A DNA stretch of 64,000 nt from NCBI RefSeq assembly GCF_005405425.1, contig NZ_BJEA01000004.1, positions 62,001 to 126,000 of the forward strand, read 5' to 3'. A program made the position numbers and the translations under genes. The notes beneath the pieces were generated by a model. It was given only the letters and a program-made list of their open reading frames with translations, searched no databases and had not been told where the DNA came from. Of the stretch, positions 47,519 through 57,115 are shown in pieces (position 1 is the first letter of the stretch; every line of letters begins with the position of its first letter). The stretch is from Lactiplantibacillus modestisalitolerans (lineage in GTDB: Bacteria; Bacillota; Bacilli; Lactobacillales; Lactobacillaceae).

Positions 47519-48736
47519 ATGCAATACACTGAAATTATGGTGCGTTACGGGGAGTTATCGACGAAGGGCAAAAACCGCCGGAGTTTTATCGATAGCTTAG
47601 GCCACAACGTCCGCAAGGCTTTGCACGCTTTCCCAGCCTTAAAAGTGCACGCGAACCGCGACCGACTACACATCGTGTTGAACGGTGAGGATGCGCAGGG
47701 CGTGATGGAACGCCTGCGCCTCGTGTTCGGCATTCAGAACTTCTCCCCAAGTATCCAAGTAGAACGGGACATGGACGCGGTCTACCAAGCGGCCGTCGAG
47801 ATGGTTCAAGCGCAATACCAACCCGGGATGACATTTAAGGTCAATACCCGGCGTTCTGACCATCATTTTGAATATGATACGAACGAGATCAACGACATGG
47901 TCGGGGGTCAAATTCTCGACCACGTTGAGGGCATTAAAGTTCAAATGAAACAACCAGATATCGTGATTCGGGTAGAAGTCCGGCTGAACGGCATTTTCCT
48001 GTCATCGGAAACGATTCAAGGTGCCGGCGGGCTACCAGTCGGGACTGCCGGTAAGGGGATGCTGATGTTATCTGGGGGAATTGATTCGCCAGTTGCGGGT
48101 TACCTCGGGATGAAACGGGGCGTTGATATGGAAATGGTCCACTTTTTCAGTCCGCCATATACGAGTGAACAGGCGTTAGCGAAGGCAAAGCAGTTAGCGT
48201 CAACGCTGGCCAGTTATTCTGGTAGTGTTCAGTTTATTCAAGTGCCGTTTACCGAGATCCAAGAAGAGATTAAGGAAAAGGTTCCTGAAGGCTACTTGAT
48301 GACGGTTCAACGCCGCTTAATGATGCGGTTAATGGACGCAATTACCCGCAAGCGGCATGGAAAGGCCATTTTTAACGGTGAATCGTTGGGTCAAGTTGCT
48401 TCACAGACGATGGATAGTATGATTGCTATTAACGACGTGACGACCTTACCAGTACTACGGCCGGTTATTTCGATGGATAAGACCGAAATTATCAAGGTTG
48501 CGGAAGATATTGATACGTATGACTTATCGATCATGCCGTTTGAAGATTGTTGTACGATCTTTGCGCCGCCAGCACCGAAGACCCACCCGAAGTTGGATCG
48601 TTCCCGGGCTTACGAGGAACGGATTGACGTTGAAGGGTTGATGCAACGCGCGTTAGATGGTATTCAGATTACCGAGATCAAACCCGGTGAAGATTACTTG
48701 AACGCGCAGGCGGACGTTTTTGCGGAACTACTTTAA
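47519..48736 (+). CDS. thiI: tRNA 4-thiouridine synthase ThiI
   Basis: ATP-dependent enzyme that thiolates U8 of tRNAs, with sulfur from the adjacent desulfurase. Domains are N-terminal ferredoxin-like and THUMP (about 1-165) and a PP-loop ATPase with SGGIDSP (185-191). The C-terminal rhodanese domain of E. coli ThiI is absent, as in most firmicutes; length is 405. The catalytic-cysteine region [16 protein letters not shown] is present. GGAAAGGA precedes the ATG. Confidence 0.95.
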   Translation: MQYTEIMVRYGELSTKGKNRRSFIDSLGHNVRKALHAFPALKVHANRDRLHIVLNGEDAQGVMERLRLVFGIQNFSPSIQVERDMDAVYQAAVEMVQAQYQPGMTFKVNTRRSDHHFEYDTNEINDMVGGQILDHVEGIKVQMKQPDIVIRVEVRLNGIFLSSETIQGAGGLPVGTAGKGMLMLSGGIDSPVAGYLGMKRGVDMEMVHFFSPPYTSEQALAKAKQLASTLASYSGSVQFIQVPFTEIQEEIKEKVPEGYLMTVQRRLMMRLMDAITRKRHGKAIFNGESLGQVASQTMDSMIAINDVTTLPVLRPVISMDKTEIIKVAEDIDTYDLSIMPFEDCCTIFAPPAPKTHPKLDRSRAYEERIDVEGLMQRALDGIQITEIKPGEDYLNAQADVFAELL

Positions 48737-48750
48737 AGGATAAGTTTGGA

Positions 48751-48876
48751 AAAAGAGAGTGTGCCAAAAGGCGGTTAGCTGGTGAGCGGAGTCAGCTGAC
48801 ATTTGGCGCACGTTTCGGTTATTAACATGAGGCAATACACAAGGGGCTGTGACTTATGTCAAAGCCTCTTTTTTTG
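48751..48876 (+). repeat. Dispersed repeat family 2, copy 2
   Basis: Starts AAAGAGAGTGTGCCAAAAG 15 bases after the thiI stop. Hairpin 1 has the long loop GGTTAGCTGGTGAGCGGAGTCAGCTGAC; then the ACGTTTCGG...ATTAACATGAGG spacer; then hairpin 2 GGCTGTGAC/GTCAAAGCC and a run of T, so it could also terminate thiI. It is inverted relative to copy 3, which lies after the UvrA-like gene. The rest of this 418-bp gap (48877-49089) shows nothing clear. Confidence 0.8.
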
Positions 48877-49089
48877 CAGTCGTAGACATTGGCACTGAGT
48901 ATCGGGGGTGAATGAGTTGCTTTAAGGGTTATTATTGCTATTATTGACTTGATACGGGAAGCGGATGTTAGGCACAGATTGGTTGCTGACAAGCTAATTG
49001 ATAATTAAGTTAATGAAAATAATTACGTGGGGTCCGGTAAGTTAGCGGGGCAGGCAAAGTGTTAAAAATCCGCGTTTGGGCCGGCCACG

Positions 49090-49117
49090 TTGACGTGCTC
49101 TTAGGTAGGGGTACAAT
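49090..49117 (+). promoter_or_regulatory. Promoter of the uvrA paralogue
   Basis: TTGACG (49090-49095), 16-base spacer, TACAAT (49112-49117). Confidence 0.7.
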
Positions 49118-49154
49118 TTAAATGTTAGTGCATGATTTGAAGGGGAGCGGTTGA

Positions 49155-51662
49155 ATGGCATTACCAACAAAAATCGAGATTCGGGGCGGCCGGGTCCATA
49201 ATTTAAAAAACATTGATGTGGACATTCCGTTACACCAGTTTGTTGCCATTTCCGGCTTGTCGGGTTCTGGGAAGAGCTCGTTAGCCATGGGAATTCTATA
49301 CGAAGAAGGGTCGCGGCGCTACCTTGAAGCGTTATCGACGTACACCCGGCGGCGGATTAAGTTGGGTGCTCAGGCCGACGTGACCAGTGTAAAGCACATT
49401 CCGTCGGCCTTGGCGTTAAAACAGCGACCCGCGGTACCGTCCGAACGAGCCACCGTTGGGACGATGAGTGAACTCTTTAACATAATTCGCTTAATTTTTT
49501 CGCGGTTGGGGTCACCAGTTTGTCCAAACGGCCACCGGCTACAACCGAGCCTAAAAATTGCGCAGGCGATGGCTAAAGACGGTTTTCAGATGGGGCAGCT
49601 GACCTGTCCAGAATGCGGTGTGACGTTTGGGGCCTTTAGTGCCGAAGACTTTGCGTTTAATGCTGACGGCGCGTGCCCGGAATGCCAAGGAACCGGGAAG
49701 GTCCGTGAACTAGACGAAAGTAAGTTAATCGGTGATGAGGGTCTGACCCTCGAGGAAGGCGCCGTTGCGTCCTGGCACTTACCAGGGCGTAACTTCATGC
49801 CGTCGGTGGCTGCTCACGCCGGTGTGCGGACTGACGTGCCGTATCGCGATTTGACGGCTAAGGAAAAGGATTTTGTTCTCAACGGACCGCAAAAGAAGTA
49901 CAAAATGGACTTTGTTTCGGGTACTGGCCGCGTCTTTCATGATTTTAACGCCCTTTACGAAAACGCCCACGCCGCCGTGTTAGAGTCGGCTAAGAGTAGC
50001 CAAAGTGAACGCGCCCAAAAGCGAATCAGTGAATTCTTCCACTATTCAACCTGTCCGGTTTGCCATGGTACCCGGCTCAAGCCAGAATTGTTAACCCAAC
50101 TGGCAGGGGGACTGAACATTGCCGAGGTCAGTACGTTGACTTTGGGCGAGCTTCAGGGGTGGCAAGCGAAAGTGCAAGCAACCTTACCAGCCGAAATGAC
50201 GCCAGTGGCGGCAAGCCTGTTTAAAGAATTTGAGGACGACTTACGCCCGCTGTTAGAATTGGGCTTGGATTACCTAACGATTGCCCGCAACGGGAACAGC
50301 TTATCGACTGGGGAGCTTCAACGGATTCAGTTGGCACGAACACTCCGAACACAAACGACCGGGGTCTTGTACGTTCTGGACGAACCGTCAATTGGGCTAC
50401 ACCCGGATAACGTGAGTGGTTTGCTTAAAATTATGCGGGCCCTTGTGGCGCAGGGAAACTCCCTAGTGGTCGTCGATCACAATGTTGACATTATTCAAGC
50501 GGCCGATTGGATTTTAGAAGTTGGTCCCGGTTCTGGAGCGGAGGGTGGTCAGGTGATCGCTCAGGGGACCCCTCGTGAGGTGGCTGCGAACCCCCAATCT
50601 AAAATTGGGCCGTATCTAAACGGCCGGGCCGACTTAATGGCTCGGCAGCGCAAGACGCCTGCGGATGCCGAAGCACTCAGTTTTGAGGTGCAGGACTACT
50701 TCAACATTAAGGATTTAAAGACGAGCCTGCCGATTAACCAATTAACGGCCGTCACCGGTTTTTCGGGTGCTGGTAAAACCAGTTTGATTTTGGATAGCTT
50801 GGTTCCAGCCATTCGGCAACAAATTAAAGGGGCGGCGCTGCCCAGCCAAGTAACGGCCCTTACATCGCCCGTCAAGGAAGTCGTTAGTGTGGACGCTTCG
50901 CCGGTTGGTAAGACCCAACGTTCGACCGTGGCAACTTATACTAGCATTATGGACAACCTGCGGCGGCTCTTTGCGACGCAACCGTTAGCTAAAGCAAAGC
51001 ACTATACGCCGAGTTACTTTTCTTATAATAATAAGCAGGGGGCCTGCCCAAATTGTGGTGGGGCCGGGGTCGTCACGCTCGACATTCAGTTTTTGCCCGA
51101 CATGCAACAGGTCTGCCCGGTTTGCCACGGTGAGCGCTATAACCGCGCCGTTCAAGCCGTTAAGTGGCACGACTATTCGATCGTCGATTTACTAAAGTTA
51201 GACGTCAACGAAGCGCTCCCCGTCTTTGAGTCGGTACCAAAAATTCAGCGGGAGCTTCGGCTACTCAAAGAAGTTGGGCTAAGTTACCTTCATTTGGGTG
51301 AAAGTACTCCGAGCCTTTCCGGTGGCGAAGCCCAGCGTTTGAAGCTAGTCAAGCATCTCAATCATAATCAGGCCACGACGCTGTTTGTGTTTGACGAACC
51401 AACGATTGGATTGCACCCATTGGACGTTAAAACGCTTGTAAACGTTATGCAGCAATTATTGGATCGGGGAGCGACAATTATTACGATTACTCACGATTTG
51501 AATTTGATCGTTAACGCGGACCACGTACTCGATCTGGGGCCCCGTGGCGGTGCAAATGGTGGTCAGATTGTCGCGCAGGGCCAACCACAAGAATTGATTG
51601 CTGCACCCACCGGCTTAACAAGTCGGTACTTGGCCGAATACTGGCACCGGTTCAATGCTTAA
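49155..51662 (+). CDS. UvrA paralogue (class II, UvrA2-like)
   Basis: ABC-ATPase of the UvrA family with two nucleotide-binding modules. Walker A motifs are SGLSGSGKSS (about 33-42) and TGFSGAGKTS (about 535-544); signatures are LSTGELQRIQLAR and LSGGEAQRLKLVK. Zinc modules with CPEC...CPEC, CPVC and CPNC...CPVC pairs are present. At 835 residues it is about 100 shorter than UvrA of nucleotide-excision repair, consistent with class II proteins that lack the UvrB-binding domain. Roles proposed for this class are DNA damage tolerance and self-resistance to DNA-binding drugs. No uvrB is nearby. It is flanked by inverted repeats of family 2. Confidence 0.88.
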   Translation: MALPTKIEIRGGRVHNLKNIDVDIPLHQFVAISGLSGSGKSSLAMGILYEEGSRRYLEALSTYTRRRIKLGAQADVTSVKHIPSALALKQRPAVPSERATVGTMSELFNIIRLIFSRLGSPVCPNGHRLQPSLKIAQAMAKDGFQMGQLTCPECGVTFGAFSAEDFAFNADGACPECQGTGKVRELDESKLIGDEGLTLEEGAVASWHLPGRNFMPSVAAHAGVRTDVPYRDLTAKEKDFVLNGPQKKYKMDFVSGTGRVFHDFNALYENAHAAVLESAKSSQSERAQKRISEFFHYSTCPVCHGTRLKPELLTQLAGGLNIAEVSTLTLGELQGWQAKVQATLPAEMTPVAASLFKEFEDDLRPLLELGLDYLTIARNGNSLSTGELQRIQLARTLRTQTTGVLYVLDEPSIGLHPDNVSGLLKIMRALVAQGNSLVVVDHNVDIIQAADWILEVGPGSGAEGGQVIAQGTPREVAANPQSKIGPYLNGRADLMARQRKTPADAEALSFEVQDYFNIKDLKTSLPINQLTAVTGFSGAGKTSLILDSLVPAIRQQIKGAALPSQVTALTSPVKEVVSVDASPVGKTQRSTVATYTSIMDNLRRLFATQPLAKAKHYTPSYFSYNNKQGACPNCGGAGVVTLDIQFLPDMQQVCPVCHGERYNRAVQAVKWHDYSIVDLLKLDVNEALPVFESVPKIQRELRLLKEVGLSYLHLGESTPSLSGGEAQRLKLVKHLNHNQATTLFVFDEPTIGLHPLDVKTLVNVMQQLLDRGATIITITHDLNLIVNADHVLDLGPRGGANGGQIVAQGQPQELIAAPTGLTSRYLAEYWHRFNA

Positions 51663-51692
51663 CTAAACAACGTAAATCTAAATGAACAAAAT

Positions 51693-51813
51693 GGGAGGCT
51701 GTGACTAATGTCATGGCCTCTTGTGCGTTTCCGCATGTTAATAGCCGAAACGTGCGCCAAAAGTCAGCTGGCTCCGCTCACCAGCTAACCGACTTTTGGC
51801 ACACTCTCTTTTT
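51693..51813 (-). repeat. Dispersed repeat family 2, copy 3
   Basis: Minus-strand copy beginning (at 51813) AAGAGAGTGTGCCAAAAG and ending with the GAGGC-type hairpin GGCCATGAC/GTCACAGCC. It is nearly identical to copy 2, including the GGTTAGCTGGTGAGCGGAG loop. It is directly abutted by family 1 copy E. Confidence 0.8.
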
Positions 51814-51815
51814 TA

Positions 51816-51885
51816 GCGCTGTTCCAATTAGGAGTGCGATTGCCGCCAGCGGCGAGTGGCACCGGTTGGCTGGGAGCGGTTGACG
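51816..51885 (+). repeat. Dispersed repeat family 1, copy E (solo end)
   Basis: CGCTGTTCCAATTAGGAGTG, GATTGCCGCCAGCGGCG, then GTGGCACCGGTTGGCTGGGA, matching the A/B/C/D end. It lies 3 bases from family 2 copy 3. From 51886 to 52017 no ORF or motif stands out; an extended -10 (TGcTAAAAT, 52018-52026) precedes the next gene. Confidence 0.65.
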
Positions 51886-52057
51886 TTGACTGCGCTGCCC
51901 CTTCATTCGGTCGCCGAACCAATGCGCTCGTTAGTAAACGGGCGCCCGTGCGGGGGCGGTTAACGCGTGGCTTTACCGAAAAGCGGGTGGCCTGGAATCA
52001 AGTCGGTGACCAGAATATGCTAAAATAAGCGCAAAAAGTGAGGCGGGAGGCGCAACC

Positions 52058-53317
52058 ATGGACTTTGAGCGATTAATGCGGCAAACGGCGGCTAGTCTGG
52101 ACTGGTCGGCGCTACAATTTGGGTTGGAACGGGAAGGCCAACGGGTCACGCTGGCCGGACAGCTCGCAACGACCACGACACCCCCGGCGCTAGTGGCGGC
52201 CGCCCCGCGGATTCAGCGAGACTTCGCCGAAACCCAGTTGGAACTAGTGACGCCGGTCACGACCTCTCCGCAGGCGGCGGTTGCTGAATTGGCTAGGTTA
52301 CACCGCCTAGTGGCACAAGCCCTCCCGGCAAACGAACTTGTGTGGCCGTTGAGCATGCCGCCCGTGTTACCAGCGGAGGCGAACGGCATTCAGTTGGCAC
52401 GATTAACGCCAACGGAGGTGGCTTACCGGCAAGGACTGGCGCAGCGCTATGGGCGTCGGCGTCAAATGTTAAGTGGCCTTCACGTTAACGTTAGCTTAGC
52501 ACGCCCGGTGGTTACGGCTTTATGGGCAGCGGCTGGTCAGCCCCTTACCCGGCGGGAGTTTCAGAACCAGCTGTACTTACACGTGGCTCAAAATTATCTC
52601 CATTATCGTTGGCTAGCAACCTACCTTTTCGGGTGTAGTCCCCAGAGTTGGCCGAACTACTTCACGCACACGCCAGCCCCCAGTCAAGCGGTCCGCAGTT
52701 TACGCAATAGTCCGTACGGCTACGAAAACGATGCAACCGTCACGGTGTCGTACGCGTCACTGGACCAATATGTGGCGGATATTCAGCACTGGGTGCGAGT
52801 GGGGGCGTTAAGCGCGGCTAAGGAATTTTATGGGCACGTGCGCTTGCGAACCACGCCGGATTCGGACATCCGGCAAACCGGAATTAGTCACCTCGAAATT
52901 CGCCACTTTGATTTGAACCCGTTCGCTGTGACCGGGGTGAGTGACTTGCAATTAACTTGGTTACGCTGGTTCTTTTGGCTGATGCTGTGGCTACCAACGC
53001 CGGTGCCCCGGCAAGTTGACCAGTGGGTGCGTAGCGGTGATCGGCACAACGGCATCGTTGCGCTAATGGCGCCGGCACAAGAACTGACACCCGCTTTAGC
53101 GGCTGAAGCAACGACTTTATTGGCCCAGTCAGACCGAATGTTAATGATTGCTGGCGGTGAGCGCGCCCAAGCAGTCGTGGCTGTGACTGCCGGTGCGCTT
53201 CGCACCCCGGAACGCACCTTGGCCGCTCGCTGGCAAAGGTTAGTTGGCCAGTTAGGTGCGACGCCGGCTGCGCTTCTGCGTGCGCGCGTAGCCCGGCGTG
53301 AGTTAGCCTCCAGCTAG
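52058..53317 (+). CDS. Stand-alone glutamate-cysteine ligase (GshA-like)
   Basis: The protein corresponds to the first domain of GshF only: 419 residues with all the usual ligase positions, Glu24 and Glu26 (FGLEREG), Asp55 and Glu62 (DFAETQLELVTP), the YRQGLAQRYGRRRQMLSG stretch and HVNVS, and LEIRHFDLNPF. It should make gamma-glutamylcysteine from Glu and Cys. The ATP-grasp glutathione synthetase half is absent. The gshF-like gene at 37.4 kb has the complementary domain but with eroded motifs. Ribosome binding site is GGGAGG before ATG 52058. Confidence 0.82.
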   Translation: MDFERLMRQTAASLDWSALQFGLEREGQRVTLAGQLATTTTPPALVAAAPRIQRDFAETQLELVTPVTTSPQAAVAELARLHRLVAQALPANELVWPLSMPPVLPAEANGIQLARLTPTEVAYRQGLAQRYGRRRQMLSGLHVNVSLARPVVTALWAAAGQPLTRREFQNQLYLHVAQNYLHYRWLATYLFGCSPQSWPNYFTHTPAPSQAVRSLRNSPYGYENDATVTVSYASLDQYVADIQHWVRVGALSAAKEFYGHVRLRTTPDSDIRQTGISHLEIRHFDLNPFAVTGVSDLQLTWLRWFFWLMLWLPTPVPRQVDQWVRSGDRHNGIVALMAPAQELTPALAAEATTLLAQSDRMLMIAGGERAQAVVAVTAGALRTPERTLAARWQRLVGQLGATPAALLRARVARRELASS

Positions 53318-53452
53318 GCTGGAATGCAACCGGTCGCAAATTTGCTAAATCTTGGGGCTATTATTTGCGAGTCGTCCCAGTTTGCGGTAAATTTGAAGCA
53401 AGTTAAATTTTTAATCATCTTAGCGATAGACAGTACTGAAGGGGTGTTTGCT

Positions 53453-53947
53453 GTGCAAGTATTATTTCATGATCAAGCGTTAGCGCTCGTGGGTGAACCG
53501 TTGGCGGACGGCGATCAATTACCAAAGTTCAAAGTCTTCACGACCCACAACGAAAAGTTAAAAACCAAGGACCTTCTTGGCAAGCCGGCACTAATTAGTG
53601 TCATGCCCGATATCGATACCCGGGTCTGCTCAATCCAAACTCGGAAGTTCAACCAACAGGCTGACCGGTATCCCCACGTTCAATTTCTAGCGGTTTCCAA
53701 TAATTCAATTGCCGACCAGGCCGGTTGGTGTGCGAAGGAGGGCGTCAAGAACTTGACGGTCGTTTCCGACGAGGAACTGTCCTTTGGGTACGCCACTAAC
53801 TTGTACTTACCAAATAACGGGACCTTGACGCGGGCAATTTACGTGGTTGATGCCGCTGGTAAGATTGTTTATCATGAAATTGTGCCGGATTTAAGTCACG
53901 AACCGAATTACGTGGCGGCCCTCGACGCGTTAAAACAATTTGAATAA
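53453..53947 (+). CDS. tpx: Thiol peroxidase Tpx
   Basis: Atypical 2-Cys peroxiredoxin that reduces hydroperoxides with thioredoxin. The peroxidatic cysteine is Cys59 in PDIDTRVCSIQT and the resolving cysteine is Cys93 in QAGWCAKEG. I chose GTG 53453 (VQVLFHDQA), 164 residues, after GAAGGGG. It follows the glutamate-cysteine ligase by 135 bases; a functional link through thiol redox is suggestive only. Confidence 0.93.
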   Translation: MQVLFHDQALALVGEPLADGDQLPKFKVFTTHNEKLKTKDLLGKPALISVMPDIDTRVCSIQTRKFNQQADRYPHVQFLAVSNNSIADQAGWCAKEGVKNLTVVSDEELSFGYATNLYLPNNGTLTRAIYVVDAAGKIVYHEIVPDLSHEPNYVAALDALKQFE

Positions 53948-53950
53948 AGA

Positions 53951-53979
53951 TTGACGCCGCGACCCAAATTCATTACAAT
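53951..53979 (+). promoter_or_regulatory. Promoter of valS T-box transcript
   Basis: TTGACG (53951-53956), 17-base spacer, TACAAT (53974-53979). Confidence 0.85.
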
Positions 53980-53985
53980 AGTGTC

Positions 53986-54246
53986 ATTCAGCAATGAGCA
54001 AGAGAGTAGGACTAAGCCCCGTCTTCAGGGAAAAAGCGATTAACTGGAACGCTTTTGGCGGAATTAGTTTGAAGGTAGCTTGCGAGCTGCTATTCTGAAC
54101 CGTAGTTGCGTAGTAGGAATAGCCGGACGGAACACACCGTTCGTTAACAACTCTGTTTAAGTGTAAAGCCGGGTGACCGGTTTTAAAATTAGGTGGTACC
54201 GCGAAGCCCATTCGTCCTAGTTCAATTGGATGAATGGGCTTTTTGT
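53986..54246 (+). promoter_or_regulatory. T-box riboswitch, valine type
   Basis: Complete T-box leader: stem I beginning near GAGCAAGAGAGTAGGAC, specifier context GAAG-GTA-G with codon GTA (54075-54077), T-box core AGGTGGTACCGCG (about 54191-54203), and a terminator AGCCCATTC/GAATGGGCT (54205-54240) with T run. Uncharged tRNA-Val should antiterminate. The specifier layout parallels the methionine T-box at 22.8 kb, which supports both readings. Confidence 0.92.
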
Positions 54247-54304
54247 GTGCCAGCATGATGATGACAAGCGTTATTGTTTTTGAAATGAAAGGATGTGCCC
54301 CCAA

Positions 54305-56974
54305 ATGGCAGAACAACCAACTACTGATATGCCAACCAAGTATGACCCCACGGCCGTTGAAAAGGGTCGTTATCAAACTTGGCTCGACCAAGATTTATTT
54401 AAGCCGTCAGGCGACAAGAAAGCTAAACCGTACTCAATCGTGTTACCGCCACCGAACGTGACGGGGAAGCTACACCTGGGCCACGCTTGGGATACCACGC
54501 TTCAAGATATTATTATTCGTCAAAAGCGGATGCAGGGCTTTGATACGCTCTGGTTACCCGGAATGGACCACGCGGGAATCGCCACTCAAGCTAAAGTTGA
54601 AGCCAAATTGCGGGAACAAGGGGTTAGCCGTTACGACCTCGGCCGCGAAAAGTTTATTCAACAAGTTTGGGACTGGAAGGATGAATATGCTTCCATTATC
54701 AAGCAACAATGGGCTAAGCTGGGCTTGTCATTAGACTATTCCCGGGAACGCTTCACGATGGATGCAGGGTTATCCGACGCCGTTAAAAAGGTCTTCGTCA
54801 CTTTGTACAAAAAAGGCTTGATCTACCGTGGTGAATACATCATTAACTGGGACCCACAAGCACGGACGGCCTTATCCGATATTGAAGTAATCCATAAGGA
54901 CGACCAGGGGGCCTTTTACCACGTCAAGTACCCGTTTGTTGATCCGGAAACAACCTTTAACGGGAAGCACTACATTGAAATTGCCACGACCCGTCCCGAA
55001 ACGATGATGGGGGACACGGCGGTGGCCGTTAACCCGAGTGACGACCGCTACAAGGACCTGGTTGGGAAAAAGGTCGTTTTACCGCTTGCCAACCGCGAAA
55101 TTCCAATCATTGCGGACGCCTACGTTGATCCTGAGTTTGGGACCGGGATGGTTAAGATTACGCCGGCGCACGACCCGAACGACTTTAAGGTTGGGAACCG
55201 CCACGACCTTAAGCGTATCAACACCATGAACGAAGACGCAACCATGAACGCGAATGCTGGTAAGTATGAAGGGCTCGACCGCTTTGCTGCCCGCAAAGCG
55301 ATGGTCAAGGACTTACAAGACCAGGACTTGATGCTTAAAATCGATCCAATCGTTCATAGCGTTGGTCATTCCGAACGGACCGGTGTTCAGGTGGAAGCCC
55401 GCTTATCAACTCAGTGGTTCGTTAAGATGAAGCCCCTGGCTGAACAGGCCTTAAAGAACCAGCAAACGGATGACAAGGTGAACTTTGTACCGGAGCGGTT
55501 TGAAGAAACCTTTAATCAATGGATGGAAAACGTCCATGACTGGGTTATTTCACGGCAACTCTGGTGGGGTCACCAAATTCCAGCTTGGTATAACAAGCAA
55601 ACGGGTGAAACCTACGTTGACGTAGAACCCCCGAAGGATATTGAAAATTGGGAACAAGATCCCGATGTTTTGGATACCTGGTTCTCGAGTGCGCTTTGGC
55701 CATTTTCAACCATGGGTTGGCCAGACGAAACTTCCGCTGACTTCAAACGTTACTTCCCAACCAACACGTTGGTTACCGGTTACGATATTATCTTCTTCTG
55801 GGTTTCACGGATGATGTTCCAAAGCCTTGAATTTACCGGACGGCGGCCGTTTAAGAACGTGTTGCTACACGGATTGATTCGCGACGAACAGGGCCGCAAG
55901 ATGAGTAAGTCGTTAGGTAACGGAATTGACCCGATGGACGTCATCGGTAAGTACGGCGCCGACGCCCTCCGCTGGTTCCTATCCAACGGTTCGACGGCCG
56001 GGCAAGACGTGCGCTTTAGTTACACGAAGATGGACGCGGCGTGGAACTTCATCAATAAGATTTGGAACGCAAGTCGTTACGTCATCATGAACCTTGGTGA
56101 GATGAAACAACCGACCTTGCCAGCCAAAACGGACTGGACACTTGCGGACAAGTGGATCTTAAGCCGCTTAAACGCCACCGTTAAGCAGGTAACGACCACC
56201 TTTGATAAGTTTGACTTTGGTGAAGCCGGTCGGGCCTTATACAACTTTATTTGGAACGATTTCTGTGACTGGTACATTGAAATGAGTAAGGAAGTCTTGA
56301 CTGGCGATGACGCGCAGGCGAAGGCCAATACCCAGAACGTTTTGGCGTACGTCCTCGATCAAACGTTACGCTTACTCCACCCAATCATGCCATTCGTTAC
56401 CGAAAAGATTTGGGTATCGATGCCCCACGTGGGTAAATCATTAGTGGTTGCCGACTACCCAGTAGCGCACGCCGACTTTGACGACGCCGACGCCGAGAGC
56501 GATATGGCTTCGTTGATCGAGTTGATTACGGCGGTTCGGAGTATCCGGGCCGAAGCCAACGCCAAGATGTCATCGGCGGTGGACTTGTTGATCAAGACGG
56601 ATAGTCAACGTTTGCAAGCCGTTTTTGAAGCGAACGGGGATTACATCCAACGCTTCGCTCACCCGAAGACGCTCTCAATCGGGGCTGACGTGGTCGCACC
56701 CAAATTAGCGATGACCCAGGTCATTAGTGACGCCGAAGTTTACATTCCACTGGCTGAATTGGTGGACCTAAACGAAGAAGTCAAGAAGCTGCAAAAGGAA
56801 CAGGCGAAGTTCGAAAGTGAAGTTACGCGGGCAACCAAGAAGCTTCAAAACGAACGCTTCGTTGCGAACGCTCCGGAAGCGGTCGTTAACAGTGAAAAAG
56901 AAAAATTAGCGGATAATGAAGCGAAGTTAGCCGCAACTAAGCAACGGTTAGCCGATATTCAAGCACAAGCTTAA
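54305..56974 (+). CDS. valS: Valyl-tRNA synthetase
   Basis: Class Ia synthetase that charges tRNA-Val, with CP1 editing domain. The HIGH motif is HLGH (57-60, in [13 protein letters not shown]) and KMSKS is at 532-536. The C-terminal coiled coil (about residues 820-889) that contacts tRNA is present. I chose ATG 54305 (MAEQPTTD), 889 residues; ATG 54293 sits directly on the AAAGGATG ribosome binding site and is unlikely. Regulated by the valine T-box. Confidence 0.97.
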   Translation: MAEQPTTDMPTKYDPTAVEKGRYQTWLDQDLFKPSGDKKAKPYSIVLPPPNVTGKLHLGHAWDTTLQDIIIRQKRMQGFDTLWLPGMDHAGIATQAKVEAKLREQGVSRYDLGREKFIQQVWDWKDEYASIIKQQWAKLGLSLDYSRERFTMDAGLSDAVKKVFVTLYKKGLIYRGEYIINWDPQARTALSDIEVIHKDDQGAFYHVKYPFVDPETTFNGKHYIEIATTRPETMMGDTAVAVNPSDDRYKDLVGKKVVLPLANREIPIIADAYVDPEFGTGMVKITPAHDPNDFKVGNRHDLKRINTMNEDATMNANAGKYEGLDRFAARKAMVKDLQDQDLMLKIDPIVHSVGHSERTGVQVEARLSTQWFVKMKPLAEQALKNQQTDDKVNFVPERFEETFNQWMENVHDWVISRQLWWGHQIPAWYNKQTGETYVDVEPPKDIENWEQDPDVLDTWFSSALWPFSTMGWPDETSADFKRYFPTNTLVTGYDIIFFWVSRMMFQSLEFTGRRPFKNVLLHGLIRDEQGRKMSKSLGNGIDPMDVIGKYGADALRWFLSNGSTAGQDVRFSYTKMDAAWNFINKIWNASRYVIMNLGEMKQPTLPAKTDWTLADKWILSRLNATVKQVTTTFDKFDFGEAGRALYNFIWNDFCDWYIEMSKEVLTGDDAQAKANTQNVLAYVLDQTLRLLHPIMPFVTEKIWVSMPHVGKSLVVADYPVAHADFDDADAESDMASLIELITAVRSIRAEANAKMSSAVDLLIKTDSQRLQAVFEANGDYIQRFAHPKTLSIGADVVAPKLAMTQVISDAEVYIPLAELVDLNEEVKKLQKEQAKFESEVTRATKKLQNERFVANAPEAVVNSEKEKLADNEAKLAATKQRLADIQAQA

Positions 56975-56996
56975 TTTAAAGGCTTGTGGTTAATCG

Positions 56997-57038
56997 AAGG
57001 AGGTCCCCCGGAAGATCCGTTTCCTTGGGACCTCCTTT
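56997..57038 (+). terminator. Strong hairpin after valS
   Basis: AAGGAGGTCCC (56997-57007) pairs perfectly with GGGACCTCCTT (57027-57037). The T tract is only CTTTGG, so termination may be partial. The stem contains a Shine-Dalgarno sequence and its complement. Confidence 0.55.
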
Positions 57039-57115
57039 GGTGTATGCTGAGAACAGTCTTTGGCACGGGCGCGTTTGGCGTGTTTTTAACCGTGCCGTTA
57101 ATGGGGGAATCAGTC

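Noticed and set aside
54293-54304. ATG 54293 as valS start
   Set aside because: It overlaps the AAAGGATG ribosome binding site; ATG 54305 is properly spaced and fits family N termini.
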